A stretch of DNA of 64,000 bases. It comes from Hyphomicrobiales bacterium. GTDB taxonomy: Bacteria; Pseudomonadota; Alphaproteobacteria; Rhizobiales; Xanthobacteraceae. The position numbers and the translations under genes were made by a program. The number at the start of each line of letters is the position of its first letter. Position 1 is the stretch's first letter. A model generated the notes under the pieces. It saw only the letters and a program-made list of their open reading frames with translations. It ran no database searches and was not told the origin of the DNA. The DNA lies in contig JAFKKM010000012.1 in NCBI GenBank assembly GCA_017305555.1, positions 1 through 64,000 of the forward strand, written 5' to 3'. Shown here in pieces: positions 37,914 to 45,574 of this stretch.

Positions 37914-38657
37914 ATGGCGGTGAAGCGGACGACCAAACCGGTGAAGTCGCCGGACGGAACCGCGCGCGCCGGTGTCAAGAAGCGTACCGTGAAAAAGACC
38001 ACGAAGAAGACGACAGCGAAGAAAGCAGCCGTCAAGAAAGTAGTTGTCAGGAAAGCAGCCTCCGTCGCGAAGGTGGTGAAGACAGTCGCCAAAACTTCAA
38101 CAACGACCTCGACAAAGACTTCGACCAAAGCGGGGGCGGCGATGACCGTCGCGGAGCGCAAGGCCACCGTCGCGAAAACGCAACGGCTGGTCGACGAGAC
38201 GCCGCTGGTTGTTGATGACGGTGACCAGGTTGCTAAGACGAAAATCGCGATGTTGCGCGAGGCGAAGGCGAAGGCGAGGGCGCCCGATCATCAGGGCCGC
38301 GCCAGGCGCAGCGCGGTGGAGCGCGTCAACGATCCGCCGCCGGCCGCGGGACAGGCGCTGATCGCGCGCGTCAGCCGCGCCATCGAGCGCGAACTGACCC
38401 AGATCGAAGCGATTGTCGGCGGCCATTACGTCGCGCCGCGCCAGCGCACCGAGGCGGAGCGCCGTGCCCGCACACTGGCGTCACTGGCGCGCACCTTGCG
38501 CGAAGTGACGACGCTGCGGCTCAGCGAAAAGAAAGAGAAGCGCGAGGATGACGACGCCGTGCCACGAGACCTTGGCGAGCTTCGACTGGCGCTCGCGCGA
38601 CGCCTGGACCAGCTTGTCGCCGACGCAAAGACTGCACATCCTGACGCAGTTGAATGA
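37914..38657 (+). CDS. Candidate GTA g1-like small terminase with histone-H1-like tail
   Basis: 247 residues in two parts. Residues 1-75 are Lys/Thr/Ala/Val-rich (VKKRTVKKTTKKTTAKKAAV), like bacterial histone H1-like tails. Residues 145-247 are charged helices (ALIARVSRAIERELTQIEAI, RRARTLASLARTLREVTTLR, LGELRLALARRLDQLVADA), reminiscent of the small DNA-packaging protein encoded before terL in GTAs. It ends 110 bases inside terL, in another frame. The terminase call rests on position and helical pattern, not on a motif. Alternative: a DNA-binding protein unrelated to packaging. Confidence 0.5.
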   Translation: MAVKRTTKPVKSPDGTARAGVKKRTVKKTTKKTTAKKAAVKKVVVRKAASVAKVVKTVAKTSTTTSTKTSTKAGAAMTVAERKATVAKTQRLVDETPLVVDDGDQVAKTKIAMLREAKAKARAPDHQGRARRSAVERVNDPPPAAGQALIARVSRAIERELTQIEAIVGGHYVAPRQRTEAERRARTLASLARTLREVTTLRLSEKKEKREDDDAVPRDLGELRLALARRLDQLVADAKTAHPDAVE

Positions 38658-39918
38658 AACCGAACTGGAGACGCTCGCCACCGCCTGGGAGATCTTCGCG
38701 CACCCGCATCAATGTCCGCCGCCCGTCGCGGCCAACGGCGCGCCATGGTTGACATGGTTGCTGGTCGGCGGACGCGGCGCGGGCAAGACGCGGGCCGGCG
38801 CGGAATGGATCCGCGCGCAGGCGCTCGGGCTCGCTCCATTTGCCAGCGAGCCGACAACGCGGATCGCGCTGGTGGGGGAGACCGAGCACGACGTGCGCGA
38901 GGTGATGATCGAGGGCATCTCCGGCCTGCTCGCGGTGCATCCGCGCCGCGACCGACCGATGTGGTCGCCGTCGCGCAAGCGGCTGGAATGGGCGAACGGC
39001 GCGGTGGCCTACGCGTTCTCGGCGGAAGATCCGGAAAGCCTGCGCGGCCCGCAATTCGGTTGTGCCTGGTCCGACGAGATGCCGAAGTGGCGCTATGCGG
39101 AGGCGACCTTCGACATGCTGCAATTCGGTTTGCGGTTGGGATCGCAGCCGAAGCAACTGATCACCACCACGCCGCGTCCGACCGCGCTGCTCAAGCGCCT
39201 GATGATTGACCCATCGAGCGCGGTGACGCGGGCGCCGACGCAAGCCAATGCGTTGAACCTCGCGCCGACGTTCTTGAAAAGCGTGATGGCGCGCTATCAG
39301 AACACCCGGCTGGGGCGGCAGGAGATCGACGGCGAAATCATCGAGGACCGGCCTGACGCGCTGTGGTCGCGCGCGCTGATCGAATCCTGTCGCGTCAACG
39401 ACACGCCACAGCTTACGCGCATCGTGGTCGCAGTCGATCCGCCGGCCTCATCGAGCAAACGTGCCGACGCCTGCGGCATCGTCGCGGCCGGCATCAGCGA
39501 GGGCGGCGTCGTGTTCGTGCTGGCAGACGACACCGTGAGCGCGGCGACGCCGTCGGCTTGGGCTGCGAAAGCGATCGCGCTGTGGCGGCGGCTCGAGGCC
39601 GATGCGCTGGTCGCGGAAGTCAATCAGGGCGGCGAGATGGTGGGCGCGGTGATCAAACAGGTCGACGACACCGTACCGGTGACGCCGGTGCGCGCCACGC
39701 GCGGCAAGTGGATGCGCGCCGAACCGGTGGCGACTTTGTACGAGCAGGGGCGAGTGAAACACGCAGGCTGCTTCCCCGCGCTGGAAGACGAGATGTGCGA
39801 TTTCGCCAGCGGTGGCCTGTCGTCCAACCGCTCCCCCGACCGCCTCGACGCACTGGTTTGGGCCATCACCGCACTCACCGCCACCGCGCGAACCATGCCA
39901 CGGGTGCGGGAGTTGTGA
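38548..39918 (+). CDS. Phage/GTA-type terminase large subunit (g2-like)
   Basis: 456 residues. The packaging ATPase has Walker A GGRGAGKT at residues 74-81, with LVGETEHDVREVMIEGISGL, and Walker B region CAWSDEMPKWR; the nuclease domain begins at IVVAVDPPASSSK and contains EVNQGGEMV and DRLDALVWAI. It pumps DNA into capsids and cuts headfuls. The sequence pattern fits the GTA g2 group rather than lambdoid terminases. The start overlaps the upstream gene by 110 bases. Confidence 0.93.
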   Translation: MTTPCHETLASFDWRSRDAWTSLSPTQRLHILTQLNETELETLATAWEIFAHPHQCPPPVAANGAPWLTWLLVGGRGAGKTRAGAEWIRAQALGLAPFASEPTTRIALVGETEHDVREVMIEGISGLLAVHPRRDRPMWSPSRKRLEWANGAVAYAFSAEDPESLRGPQFGCAWSDEMPKWRYAEATFDMLQFGLRLGSQPKQLITTTPRPTALLKRLMIDPSSAVTRAPTQANALNLAPTFLKSVMARYQNTRLGRQEIDGEIIEDRPDALWSRALIESCRVNDTPQLTRIVVAVDPPASSSKRADACGIVAAGISEGGVVFVLADDTVSAATPSAWAAKAIALWRRLEADALVAEVNQGGEMVGAVIKQVDDTVPVTPVRATRGKWMRAEPVATLYEQGRVKHAGCFPALEDEMCDFASGGLSSNRSPDRLDALVWAITALTATARTMPRVREL

Positions 39919-39937
39919 GCGCTCGATCTATCTTCGG

Positions 39938-40063
39938 CGTCGTTCCCGCGCAGGCGGGATCCATAACCCCTGCATTCGCGGTTGATGCGCAGATGTCGCG
40001 GCGCTTTCGCTCCAGTTGCGAGCGCTGCGGAGTCTGGGTCCCTGCCTCCGCAGGGACGACTCA
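39938..40063. repeat. REP-like pair between terL and portal
   Basis: Left copy near 39938-39970 (GTCGTTCCCGCGCAGGCGGG, ATCCATAACCCCTG), right copy inverted near 40032-40063 (GGGTCCCTGCCTCCGCAGGG, ACGAC). About 70 bases lie between them. GTA genes are normally tightly packed, so this is a later arrival that pushes the two genes apart by 171 bases. Confidence 0.82.
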
Positions 40064-40089
40064 ACAAATACTGACTTTGAGGACACCCC

Positions 40090-41265
40090 ATGCTTCAACG
40101 CCTGAAAGCCTATCTCCGCGCGCCCGAAGCGAAGGCGAGTCGTGCCGCGCAGGTGTTGGCGTTCGAGAGCGGCGGGCGGGCGCGGTGGACGCCGCGCGAT
40201 TACGCGGCGCTGGCGCGCGAGGGTTATCTCGGCAACGCCATCGTGCATCGTGCGGTGCGGCTGGTCGCCGAAAACGCGGCATCGTGTTGTTATCTTGTAT
40301 TCGAGGGTGCACAGGAGCGTGAGGCGCATCCGTTCGGCGCGTTGCTGGCGCGGCCCAATCCGCGCCAGGACGGCACGGCATTTCTCGAAGCGCTGGTGTC
40401 GCATCTGCTGCTGGCCGGCAATGCTTACATCGAAGCGGTCGCGCTCGATGACGAGGTGCGCGAACTCTATGCGCTGCGGCCGGGTCGCATGAAGGCGGTG
40501 CCCGGCGCCGACGGCTGGGCCGAAGCATATGAGTATAGTGCCGGTGGGCGCAGCGTGCGTTTCGATCAACTGTCGTCGCCCGTGCCGCCGATCCTGCATC
40601 TCACCTTCTTTCATCCGCTTGACGATCACTATGGCCTCGCGCCTCTGGAAGCCGCTGCCGTCGCCGTCGACACGCACAACGCGGCGGCGCGCTGGAACAA
40701 GGCGCTGCTCGACAACGCGGCCCGGCCTTCCGGCGCGCTGATTTACTCCGGACCGGAAGGCGCGGTGCTGAACAACGCGCAGTTCGATCGGCTGAAGCGC
40801 GAACTCACCGACACCTATCAGGGTGCCGCCAACGCCGGGCGTCCGCTGCTGCTGGAAGGCGGGCTCGACTGGAGGGCGATGTCGCTGACGCCAAAGGACA
40901 TGGATTTTCTCGAGGCGAAACATACCGCCGCGCGCGAGATCGCGCTTGCGTTCGGTGTGCCGCCGATGCTGCTCGGCATTCCAGGCGACAACACCTACGC
41001 GAATTTTGCGGAAGCCAATCGCGTGTTCTGGCGGCAGACCGTGCTGCCGCTGGCAACACGCATCGGGACATCATTGGCGCAATGGTTGTCGCCGCAATTC
41101 GGCGAAGGCCTTCGCCTTGTCATCGACACCGACCGCATCGAGGCGCTGGCTTCGGATCGCAGCGCGCTGTGGGAGCGCGTCACCGCCGCGCCGTTTCTCA
41201 CACTGAACGAAAAGCGTGAGGCGGTCGGCTACGCGCCGGTCAACGGCGGCGACCGATTTGAGTAG
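40090..41265 (+). CDS. HK97-family portal protein (g3-like)
   Basis: 391 residues, ATG with GAGG upstream. It forms the dodecameric ring through which DNA enters the head. Family markers: GNAIVHRAVRLVAENAAS, HPFGALLARPNPRQDGTAFL, LLAGNAYIEAVA, PILHLTFFHPLDDHYGLAPL, FGVPPMLLGIPGDNTYANF and EANRVFWRQTVLPLATRI. Full length for GTA-type portals. Confidence 0.94.
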   Translation: MLQRLKAYLRAPEAKASRAAQVLAFESGGRARWTPRDYAALAREGYLGNAIVHRAVRLVAENAASCCYLVFEGAQEREAHPFGALLARPNPRQDGTAFLEALVSHLLLAGNAYIEAVALDDEVRELYALRPGRMKAVPGADGWAEAYEYSAGGRSVRFDQLSSPVPPILHLTFFHPLDDHYGLAPLEAAAVAVDTHNAAARWNKALLDNAARPSGALIYSGPEGAVLNNAQFDRLKRELTDTYQGAANAGRPLLLEGGLDWRAMSLTPKDMDFLEAKHTAAREIALAFGVPPMLLGIPGDNTYANFAEANRVFWRQTVLPLATRIGTSLAQWLSPQFGEGLRLVIDTDRIEALASDRSALWERVTAAPFLTLNEKREAVGYAPVNGGDRFE

Positions 41266-41292
41266 GTGCGGTTCAAGCGGTTGCAAGGACGC

Positions 41293-41370
41293 CGTCATTG
41301 CCGGGCTTGACCCGGCAATCCATCGCTTTCGAAGGATGGATGCCCGGATCAAGTCCGGGCATGACGACTG
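41293..41370. repeat. REP-like pair after portal
   Basis: GTCATTGCCGGGCTTGACCC ... GGCAATCCATC, then after 8 bases the inverted GATGGATGCCCGGATCAAGT ... CCGGGCATGACGAC. Same family as the copy at 43.7 kb. It separates portal from the g3.5-like gene. Confidence 0.82.
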
Positions 41371-41434
41371 TGAACGGGGCTGACCCCGCATAAGATTTCC
41401 GGCTTTCCAGTTTCGCGATGCTTTGGAAATTTCG

Positions 41435-41638
41435 ATGTCCGACCTGATCGACACCTTCATCGCGCGGGGCGATCTCGCGCATCTGGCGTTGTTCCTTTGG
41501 GCGATGGCAGCGAGCGGCGGGCTGCTGTTCGCGTTGCGCGAACTCGCCGTCGCCTCGCGCCGCTTCGACGATTTCATCCGTGAACTCTCGCGTTTCAACC
41601 GCCGCGCCAGCAGCCAGCATTTCGAGGATTACGACTGA
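41435..41638 (+). CDS. GTA g3.5-like small membrane protein
   Basis: 67 residues from ATG 41435 (TTG 41423 also open). N-terminal MSDLIDTFIARGDLAHLALF, one membrane helix (HLALFLWAMAASGGLLFALR), polar C-terminus. GTA clusters carry a short gene between portal and protease (g3.5), and position and size agree. Its stop overlaps the ATG of the broken protease by one base. Confidence 0.65.
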   Translation: MSDLIDTFIARGDLAHLALFLWAMAASGGLLFALRELAVASRRFDDFIRELSRFNRRASSQHFEDYD

Positions 41639-42034
41639 TGGACACTTTGCACAGCATGATGTGGACGCTGCGATCTACGCGAGGATCTTCGCGGGCTCTG
41701 GGCGCGCGGCAAACTTATTCCCGATGTCGCGCGTGGCCGCGAATTGCTGGCGCTGCTGCGCTCCGGCGCCATCGACGGCCTGTCGATCGGTTATCGCACC
41801 GTGCGCGGCCGCATCGATCCGAAGACGCGCATCCGCAGGCTCTACCAGGTGGACCTGTGGGAAATCTCCATCGTTACGTTCCCGCTGCTCGCCGGCGCGC
41901 GCGTCGAAGCCGTGAAGGCGGCAGATGTGCCGCGCCTGTCGCGGCGACGCGCCACGGCCGAGCGGGCGTGGCGAAGCCTGGGCGGTGCCGCGGATGTACC
42001 GGCGCCGTCCGGGCGACGTCGCGTTAGCGCTTGA
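41638..42034 (+). pseudogene. Prohead protease (g4-like), 5' part deleted and frameshifted
   Basis: An ATG at 41638 opens a frame that does not encode the protease. The protease sequence appears in another frame only from about 41660 (LREDLRGLWARGKLIPDVAR, LRSGAIDGLSIGYRTV, YQVDLWEISIVTFPLLAGAR), preceded by an in-frame TGA at 41657. The first 60-70 residues of the family, including the catalytic His, are missing; the Ser of GLSIGY remains. This is a real internal deletion unless the sequence has an assembly error. Capsid maturation would need this enzyme. Confidence 0.8.
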
Positions 42035-42311
42035 ACGCCAGCGCCAGCGCGAGGCCGACGATGGCGCCGATGCAGATCGCGCCGCCGCCTGCCGCCATGC
42101 CCCAGTTGAAAAAATAGCTCGCCACCGCGACGAAGGATTTGTCGACGCTGCTGCCGAACAGAATGAACGATGCCGCGAAAGCGGCAAGCAGCACCACCGC
42201 GAGCGCGATCCCGAGCCACGCGCCCCGTCGCTTGCCGGGGCGCATCGCAATCCACGCCGCGCCCGCGCCTGACACCGCGAGCAGGACCCAAACGAGAATC
42301 AGAAAGCGCAT
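42024..42311 (-). CDS. Small membrane protein, antisense within the GTA-like cluster
   Basis: 95 residues, ATG 42311. Three predicted membrane helices (FLILVWVLLAVSGAGAAWIA, LGIALAVVLLAAFAASFILF, MAAGGGAICIGAIVGLALAL). It runs against the phage genes and overlaps the end of the protease remnant by 11 bases. Protein-like hydrophobic periodicity argues that it is real, but no family is recognised and a chance frame is not excluded. Confidence 0.55.
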   Translation of the reverse strand: MRFLILVWVLLAVSGAGAAWIAMRPGKRRGAWLGIALAVVLLAAFAASFILFGSSVDKSFVAVASYFFNWGMAAGGGAICIGAIVGLALALAFKR

Positions 42312-42413
42312 GGCGGCACCCGGATGCTGGCCTCGATGCGTTTCCTTCTAGCTGATGGCGCGACCGAGATGAAGCGGCGCGTTGCCCCAATTCATCACCA
42401 CCAGGAGAACCAC

Positions 42414-43673
42414 ATGGACTTCGACATCATCCAGTCTGCGCCGGAGCACAAGTCCGGCATCGCCTATACGCCGCGTGACGGCTTCGACGAATTGCGCGCC
42501 ACGTTCGAGGAGTTCAAATCCGCCAATGACGAGCGCCTCGGCGCGCTGGAGCGCAAGCGCGGCGACGTGCTGCTGGAGGAGAAGGTCGACCGCATCAACG
42601 CTTCGCTCGATCTGCAAACCAAGCGGATGGACGAGCTGGCGCTGCGCCAGGCGCGACCGGCGCTGGAAGGGCGCGGCAAGCTCGTATCGGATGCCGCCGC
42701 GCGCGAACACAAGAGCGCGTTCGACGCCTATGTACGTTCGGGCGAGGCGGGTGCGTTGCGCGCGTTGGAAACCAAGGCGATGTCGGCGGGCGCCAATGCC
42801 GACGGCGGCTATCTGGTGCCGACTGAACTCGAGCACGGGATCGGCCAGCGGCTCGCGGCGATCTCGCCGATCCGCGCGCTGGCCTCGGTGCGCCAGATTT
42901 CCGGCGGCGTCTACAAGAAGCCGTTCACGACCGCGGGACCGGCGACCGGCTGGGTCGGGGAAACGGATTCGCGCACGCAAACCACGTCGCCGACGCTCGA
43001 TGCGCTGTCGTTCCCGGCGATGGAGCTTTACGCCATGCCGGCGGCGACCGCGACCTTGCTCGACGATGCCGCGGTGAACATCGACGAGTGGATCGCCTCT
43101 GAGGTTGAACTGACCTTTGCTGTGCAGGAGGGCGCGGCCTTCGTCAACGGCGACGGCACCAACAAACCGAAGGGCTTTCTCGCGTCGGACACCGTGGCGA
43201 ACGCGTCCTGGGCGTGGGGTAAGCTCGGTTACGTGGCGAGCGGCGGCGCGAGCGGTTTCGCGGCTTCGAATCCGTCCGACGCGCTGGTCGATCTGATCTA
43301 CGCGCTGAAGGCGGGCTATCGCCAGAACGGTACGTTCGTGATGAACCGCAAGACGCAGGCGCTGATCCGCAAGTTCAAGGACTTGGGCGGTGCATATCTG
43401 TGGCAGCCGCCGGCGCAGGCAGGCGGTCGCGCTTCGCTGATGACCTTCCAGCTGGTCGAGGCGGAGGACATGCCGGACGTTGCGGCGGATTCGCTGTCGA
43501 TCGCGTTCGGCGATTTCCGCCGCGGCTATCTGATCGTCGATCGCCTCGGCGTCCGCGTGCTGCGCGATCCGTATTCCGCGAAACCCTACGTGCTGTTCTA
43601 CACCACCAAGCGCGTCGGCGGCGGTGTGCAGGACTTCGACGCCATCAAGCTGATGAAGTTCGCCGCGAGCTGA
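42414..43673 (+). CDS. HK97-type major capsid protein (g5-like)
   Basis: 419 residues from ATG 42414, with AGGAGA upstream; the frame is open a further 30 codons. Residues 30-115 are the coiled-coil delta domain that the prohead protease would remove. The mature shell part begins near MSAGANADGGYLVPTELEHG and includes FVNGDGTNKPKGFL, FVMNRKTQALIRKFKD, GDFRRGYLIVDRLGVRVLRD and the final DAIKLMKFAAS. It is intact while the adjacent protease is broken. Confidence 0.95.
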   Translation: MDFDIIQSAPEHKSGIAYTPRDGFDELRATFEEFKSANDERLGALERKRGDVLLEEKVDRINASLDLQTKRMDELALRQARPALEGRGKLVSDAAAREHKSAFDAYVRSGEAGALRALETKAMSAGANADGGYLVPTELEHGIGQRLAAISPIRALASVRQISGGVYKKPFTTAGPATGWVGETDSRTQTTSPTLDALSFPAMELYAMPAATATLLDDAAVNIDEWIASEVELTFAVQEGAAFVNGDGTNKPKGFLASDTVANASWAWGKLGYVASGGASGFAASNPSDALVDLIYALKAGYRQNGTFVMNRKTQALIRKFKDLGGAYLWQPPAQAGGRASLMTFQLVEAEDMPDVAADSLSIAFGDFRRGYLIVDRLGVRVLRDPYSAKPYVLFYTTKRVGGGVQDFDAIKLMKFAAS

Positions 43674-44085
43674 TTGCATCGCGGGCGTAACACGTCATCG
43701 TCGGGCTTGATCCGGCGATCCATCATGAGGTGATGGATGCGCGGGTCAAGCCCGCGCATGACGCCGATTTCGCGGAGGTTCTTGGGGATATCCGCGATTC
43801 CGGCGTCGTTCCGCAGAATAAAGAAGCTGCGCCGGCAATCGGGCGCCTTGATGAAGGAGTTTACATTCCGAAGTGAGGGCTGATGGAGATGGCTCCAATG
43901 CGCAGATGATTGAGGTATGATTGACGCGCTGGACGACGGTTCTTTTATCCGAGCTGAGGGTGATGCTGCATTCGGCTTATTCATCCTTTGCTTGATCTGC
44001 GACAAATTCGTGCTGGCGGGCTATGCTAAGCAGGCTGGGATAACGCGAGACGTTTTGAGAACGGTTCAAAGCCGGAGAGGTCAGC
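43674..44085. repeat. Non-coding stretch with REP-like pair at 43692-43763
   Basis: 412 bases after the capsid gene. The REP pair reads ACGTCATCGTCGGGCTTGAT ... CGATCCATCA and the inverted TGATGGATGCGCGGGTCAAG ... GCATGACG. A 71-codon frame at 43917-44132 begins with no ribosome site and overlaps the better-supported gene at 44086, so I do not call it. This marks the left edge of the block that interrupts the GTA-like genes. Confidence 0.7.
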
Positions 44086-44301
44086 ATGTCATCTGCCACG
44101 ATCGCGGAGCGTCATTTCAAGGCGGCCCTTGACGAAGCGAATACCGAAGGCGTCGACCCGGACGCTCTGTGTCGCTCGCTGCTGGGGCTGGTCGTCAATC
44201 AGTATCTCCAATCGAGATCCGTCGCCGACGTGCAATCGGAGTTGCGCTTCCTGGCGGAGAACTGCGATCCCGATACTGATTTTGCCTTCATGCGCCCGTA
44301 A
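44086..44301 (+). CDS. Small hypothetical protein
   Basis: 71 residues from ATG 44086 (GAGAGG upstream). Acidic and helical: MSSATIAERHFKAALDEANT, RSLLGLVVNQYLQSRSVADV, QSELRFLAENCDPDTDFAFM. No membrane segment or known domain. A terminator follows 50 bases downstream. Function unknown. Confidence 0.65.
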   Translation: MSSATIAERHFKAALDEANTEGVDPDALCRSLLGLVVNQYLQSRSVADVQSELRFLAENCDPDTDFAFMRP

Positions 44302-44350
44302 GGCCGCGGCTCAACGATCATTCCGCAATCGGCGCCGGCTGGAAGGAGTG

Positions 44351-44381
44351 AGCCCCGAGGCAAGAAGCCTCGAGGCTTTTT
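44351..44381. terminator. Rho-independent terminator
   Basis: GCCCCGAGGC at 44352-44361 pairs with GCCTCGAGGC at 44367-44376 (5-base loop, one mismatch), followed by TTTTTCC. It ends the small plus-strand gene and lies at the end of the convergent PRC-barrel gene. Confidence 0.75.
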
Positions 44382-44387
44382 CCGCGG

Positions 44388-44807
44388 TCAGTACTTGAAA
44401 TCCGGCAGCGCCTTGAGCTGATCCTTTGTTACGTTCAGCACCGCGCGATCGGGAAACCACTCGCGCTTGGTGTCGGAGGTCTGACCAGCGGTGGTCTTTC
44501 CGACCTTGTTGGCGAACTTCAGACTGTCCATCGAGACAAGCAGGTAATGCTTGCCCATGCCCAGGAAGCCGCCGGCTTCGATCACCAGACCACGGACGTG
44601 ACCTTTGGAATCGATGATGACATCGGAGATTTCGCCGATCCTGTCGTTCGCTTCGTTGTAGACGTTGACGCCCGACATCTTGGATGCGCTCCAGTCGCCG
44701 GCGGCAGCGATCGGTGCGGCTGCTTGCGACGGTGTGTTCGCCGTGGTCTGAGCAAACGCGGCGGTCGAGAGCATGAGGAGCGTTGCGGTAGTGATAAGTG
44801 CTTTCAA
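44388..44807 (-). CDS. Exported PRC-barrel-domain protein
   Basis: 139 residues. The start is best placed at TTG 44807, which has GGAGG seven bases upstream and yields a classic signal peptide (KALITTATLLMLSTAAFAQ); the ATG at 44819 would use no ribosome site and disturb the signal. The mature part has a PRC-barrel: DWSASKMSGVNVYNEANDRI, GEISDVIIDSKGHVRGLVIE, AGGFLGMGKHYLLVSMDSLK. Such periplasmic proteins are common stress-induced genes in Rhizobiales. An EcfG-type promoter precedes it. Confidence 0.88.
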   Translation of the reverse strand: MKALITTATLLMLSTAAFAQTTANTPSQAAAPIAAAGDWSASKMSGVNVYNEANDRIGEISDVIIDSKGHVRGLVIEAGGFLGMGKHYLLVSMDSLKFANKVGKTTAGQTSDTKREWFPDRAVLNVTKDQLKALPDFKY

Positions 44808-44833
44808 GGTAACCTCCATGATTGGGACTTGAA

Positions 44834-44858
44834 AACACGCATCCGCGTTGTTCGTTCC
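44834..44858 (-). promoter_or_regulatory. EcfG-type general stress promoter for the PRC-barrel gene
   Basis: On the minus strand GGAAC (44858-44854), 16 bases, then TGTT (44837-44834), near the consensus GGAAC-N16/17-CGTT recognised by the alphaproteobacterial general stress factor EcfG. The -35 box lies in one arm of a 13-bp inverted repeat (44853-44865 and 44872-44884). Confidence 0.7.
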
Positions 44859-44878
44859 TGTGTACGAAATGGTACACA

Positions 44879-44904
44879 GGAACGACTCGTCTCCTTCGCG
44901 TGTT
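44879..44904 (+). promoter_or_regulatory. EcfG-type general stress promoter for csbD-like gene
   Basis: GGAAC at 44879-44883, 17 bases, TGTT at 44901-44904. It is the mirror of the minus-strand promoter: the two -35 boxes are the outer parts of one perfect inverted repeat with arms CGTTCCTGTGTAC and GTACACAGGAACG. CsbD-family genes are standard members of the general stress regulon. Confidence 0.72.
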
Positions 44905-44931
44905 GATTGGGTTCAACGGAAGGAGAGCACC

Positions 44932-45135
44932 ATGGATTGGAATCGCGTCGAAGGAAACTGGAAGCAGGTGAAGGGCAAGATCAAGGAGCAATGGGGCAAG
45001 CTGACCGACGATGATCTCGACGTCATCAACGGCAAGCGCGATCAGCTCGAAGGCAAAATCCAGGAACGCTACGGCTATCAGAAAGACCAGACGAAGAAAG
45101 ATATCGACGATTGGTATGGTCGTCAGACCTGGTAA
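44932..45135 (+). CDS. CsbD-family stress protein
   Basis: 67 residues from ATG 44932 with AAGGAGAG upstream. MDWNRVEGNWKQVKGKIKEQ, WGKLTDDDLDVINGKRDQLE and GKIQERYGYQKDQTKKDID are the whole CsbD signature: a small, highly charged cytoplasmic protein of unknown activity induced by stress. It is preceded by an EcfG-type promoter and followed by a terminator, so it is a one-gene unit. Confidence 0.94.
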   Translation: MDWNRVEGNWKQVKGKIKEQWGKLTDDDLDVINGKRDQLEGKIQERYGYQKDQTKKDIDDWYGRQTW

Positions 45136-45137
45136 CA

Positions 45138-45168
45138 AAAAGCCCCGCTTCGGCGGGGCCTTCCTTTA
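45138..45168 (+). terminator. Rho-independent terminator after csbD
   Basis: GCCCCGC (45142-45148), loop TTCG, GCGGGGC (45153-45159), then CTTCCTTT; an A tract precedes it, so it could also serve the convergent gene at 45179. Confidence 0.85.
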
Positions 45169-45178
45169 CTGCCGATCG

Positions 45179-45490
45179 TCAGCAATAGCCGTATTCGCCG
45201 CAGGCATAGGGCAGGCGGCTGAAGATGATGTCCGGCGAGATGTCGTAGTAGGAACGGTAGCGGAAGGATTTCGGCTTGCCGTAATAGCCGTTGACCAGCG
45301 GCGGAATATCGACCTCCGGCGCAAACACTGTCTCGTATTCCTCCTCGACGACGACGCGTGGTGCGGCCGCGCGCACCGGCGGCGGCTCGGCGAAGATTGC
45401 GCCGAGGCGGCTGTGCGCCGTCAGGTCGGCGGCGTACGCGGCGGATGCGACACCGAGAATGGCGGCTGCGAGAACAAGGCGGCGAAACAT
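45179..45490 (-). CDS. Small exported protein of unknown function
   Basis: 103 residues, ATG 45490. Signal peptide FRRLVLAAAILGVASAAYAA, then a Pro- and Tyr-rich mature part (PPPVRAAAPRVVVEEEYETV, LVNGYYGKPKSFRYRSYYDI) ending PYACGEYGYC with two cysteines that could form a disulfide. I recognise no family. Confidence 0.72.
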   Translation of the reverse strand: MFRRLVLAAAILGVASAAYAADLTAHSRLGAIFAEPPPVRAAAPRVVVEEEYETVFAPEVDIPPLVNGYYGKPKSFRYRSYYDISPDIIFSRLPYACGEYGYC

Positions 45491-45574
45491 GCGGGGCTCC
45501 GATGATTCGCCAAGGCTAACGCTGTGTCTTTAAGAAACCTTAACGCGGTGGCGATGCGGATGGCATGAGGAGGT

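Noticed and set aside
39938-43763. CRISPR array from repeated palindromes
   Set aside because: Copies are few, scattered, inverted and unequal in spacing; they are REP-type elements.
43917-44132. 71-codon plus-strand frame after the REP pair
   Set aside because: No ribosome site, composition not protein-like, and it overlaps the better-supported gene starting at 44086.
45530-45544. TTAA-N6-TTAAC resembling a CtrA box upstream of the gene at 45179-45490
   Set aside because: Spacing is six, not seven, so it does not fit the CtrA consensus.
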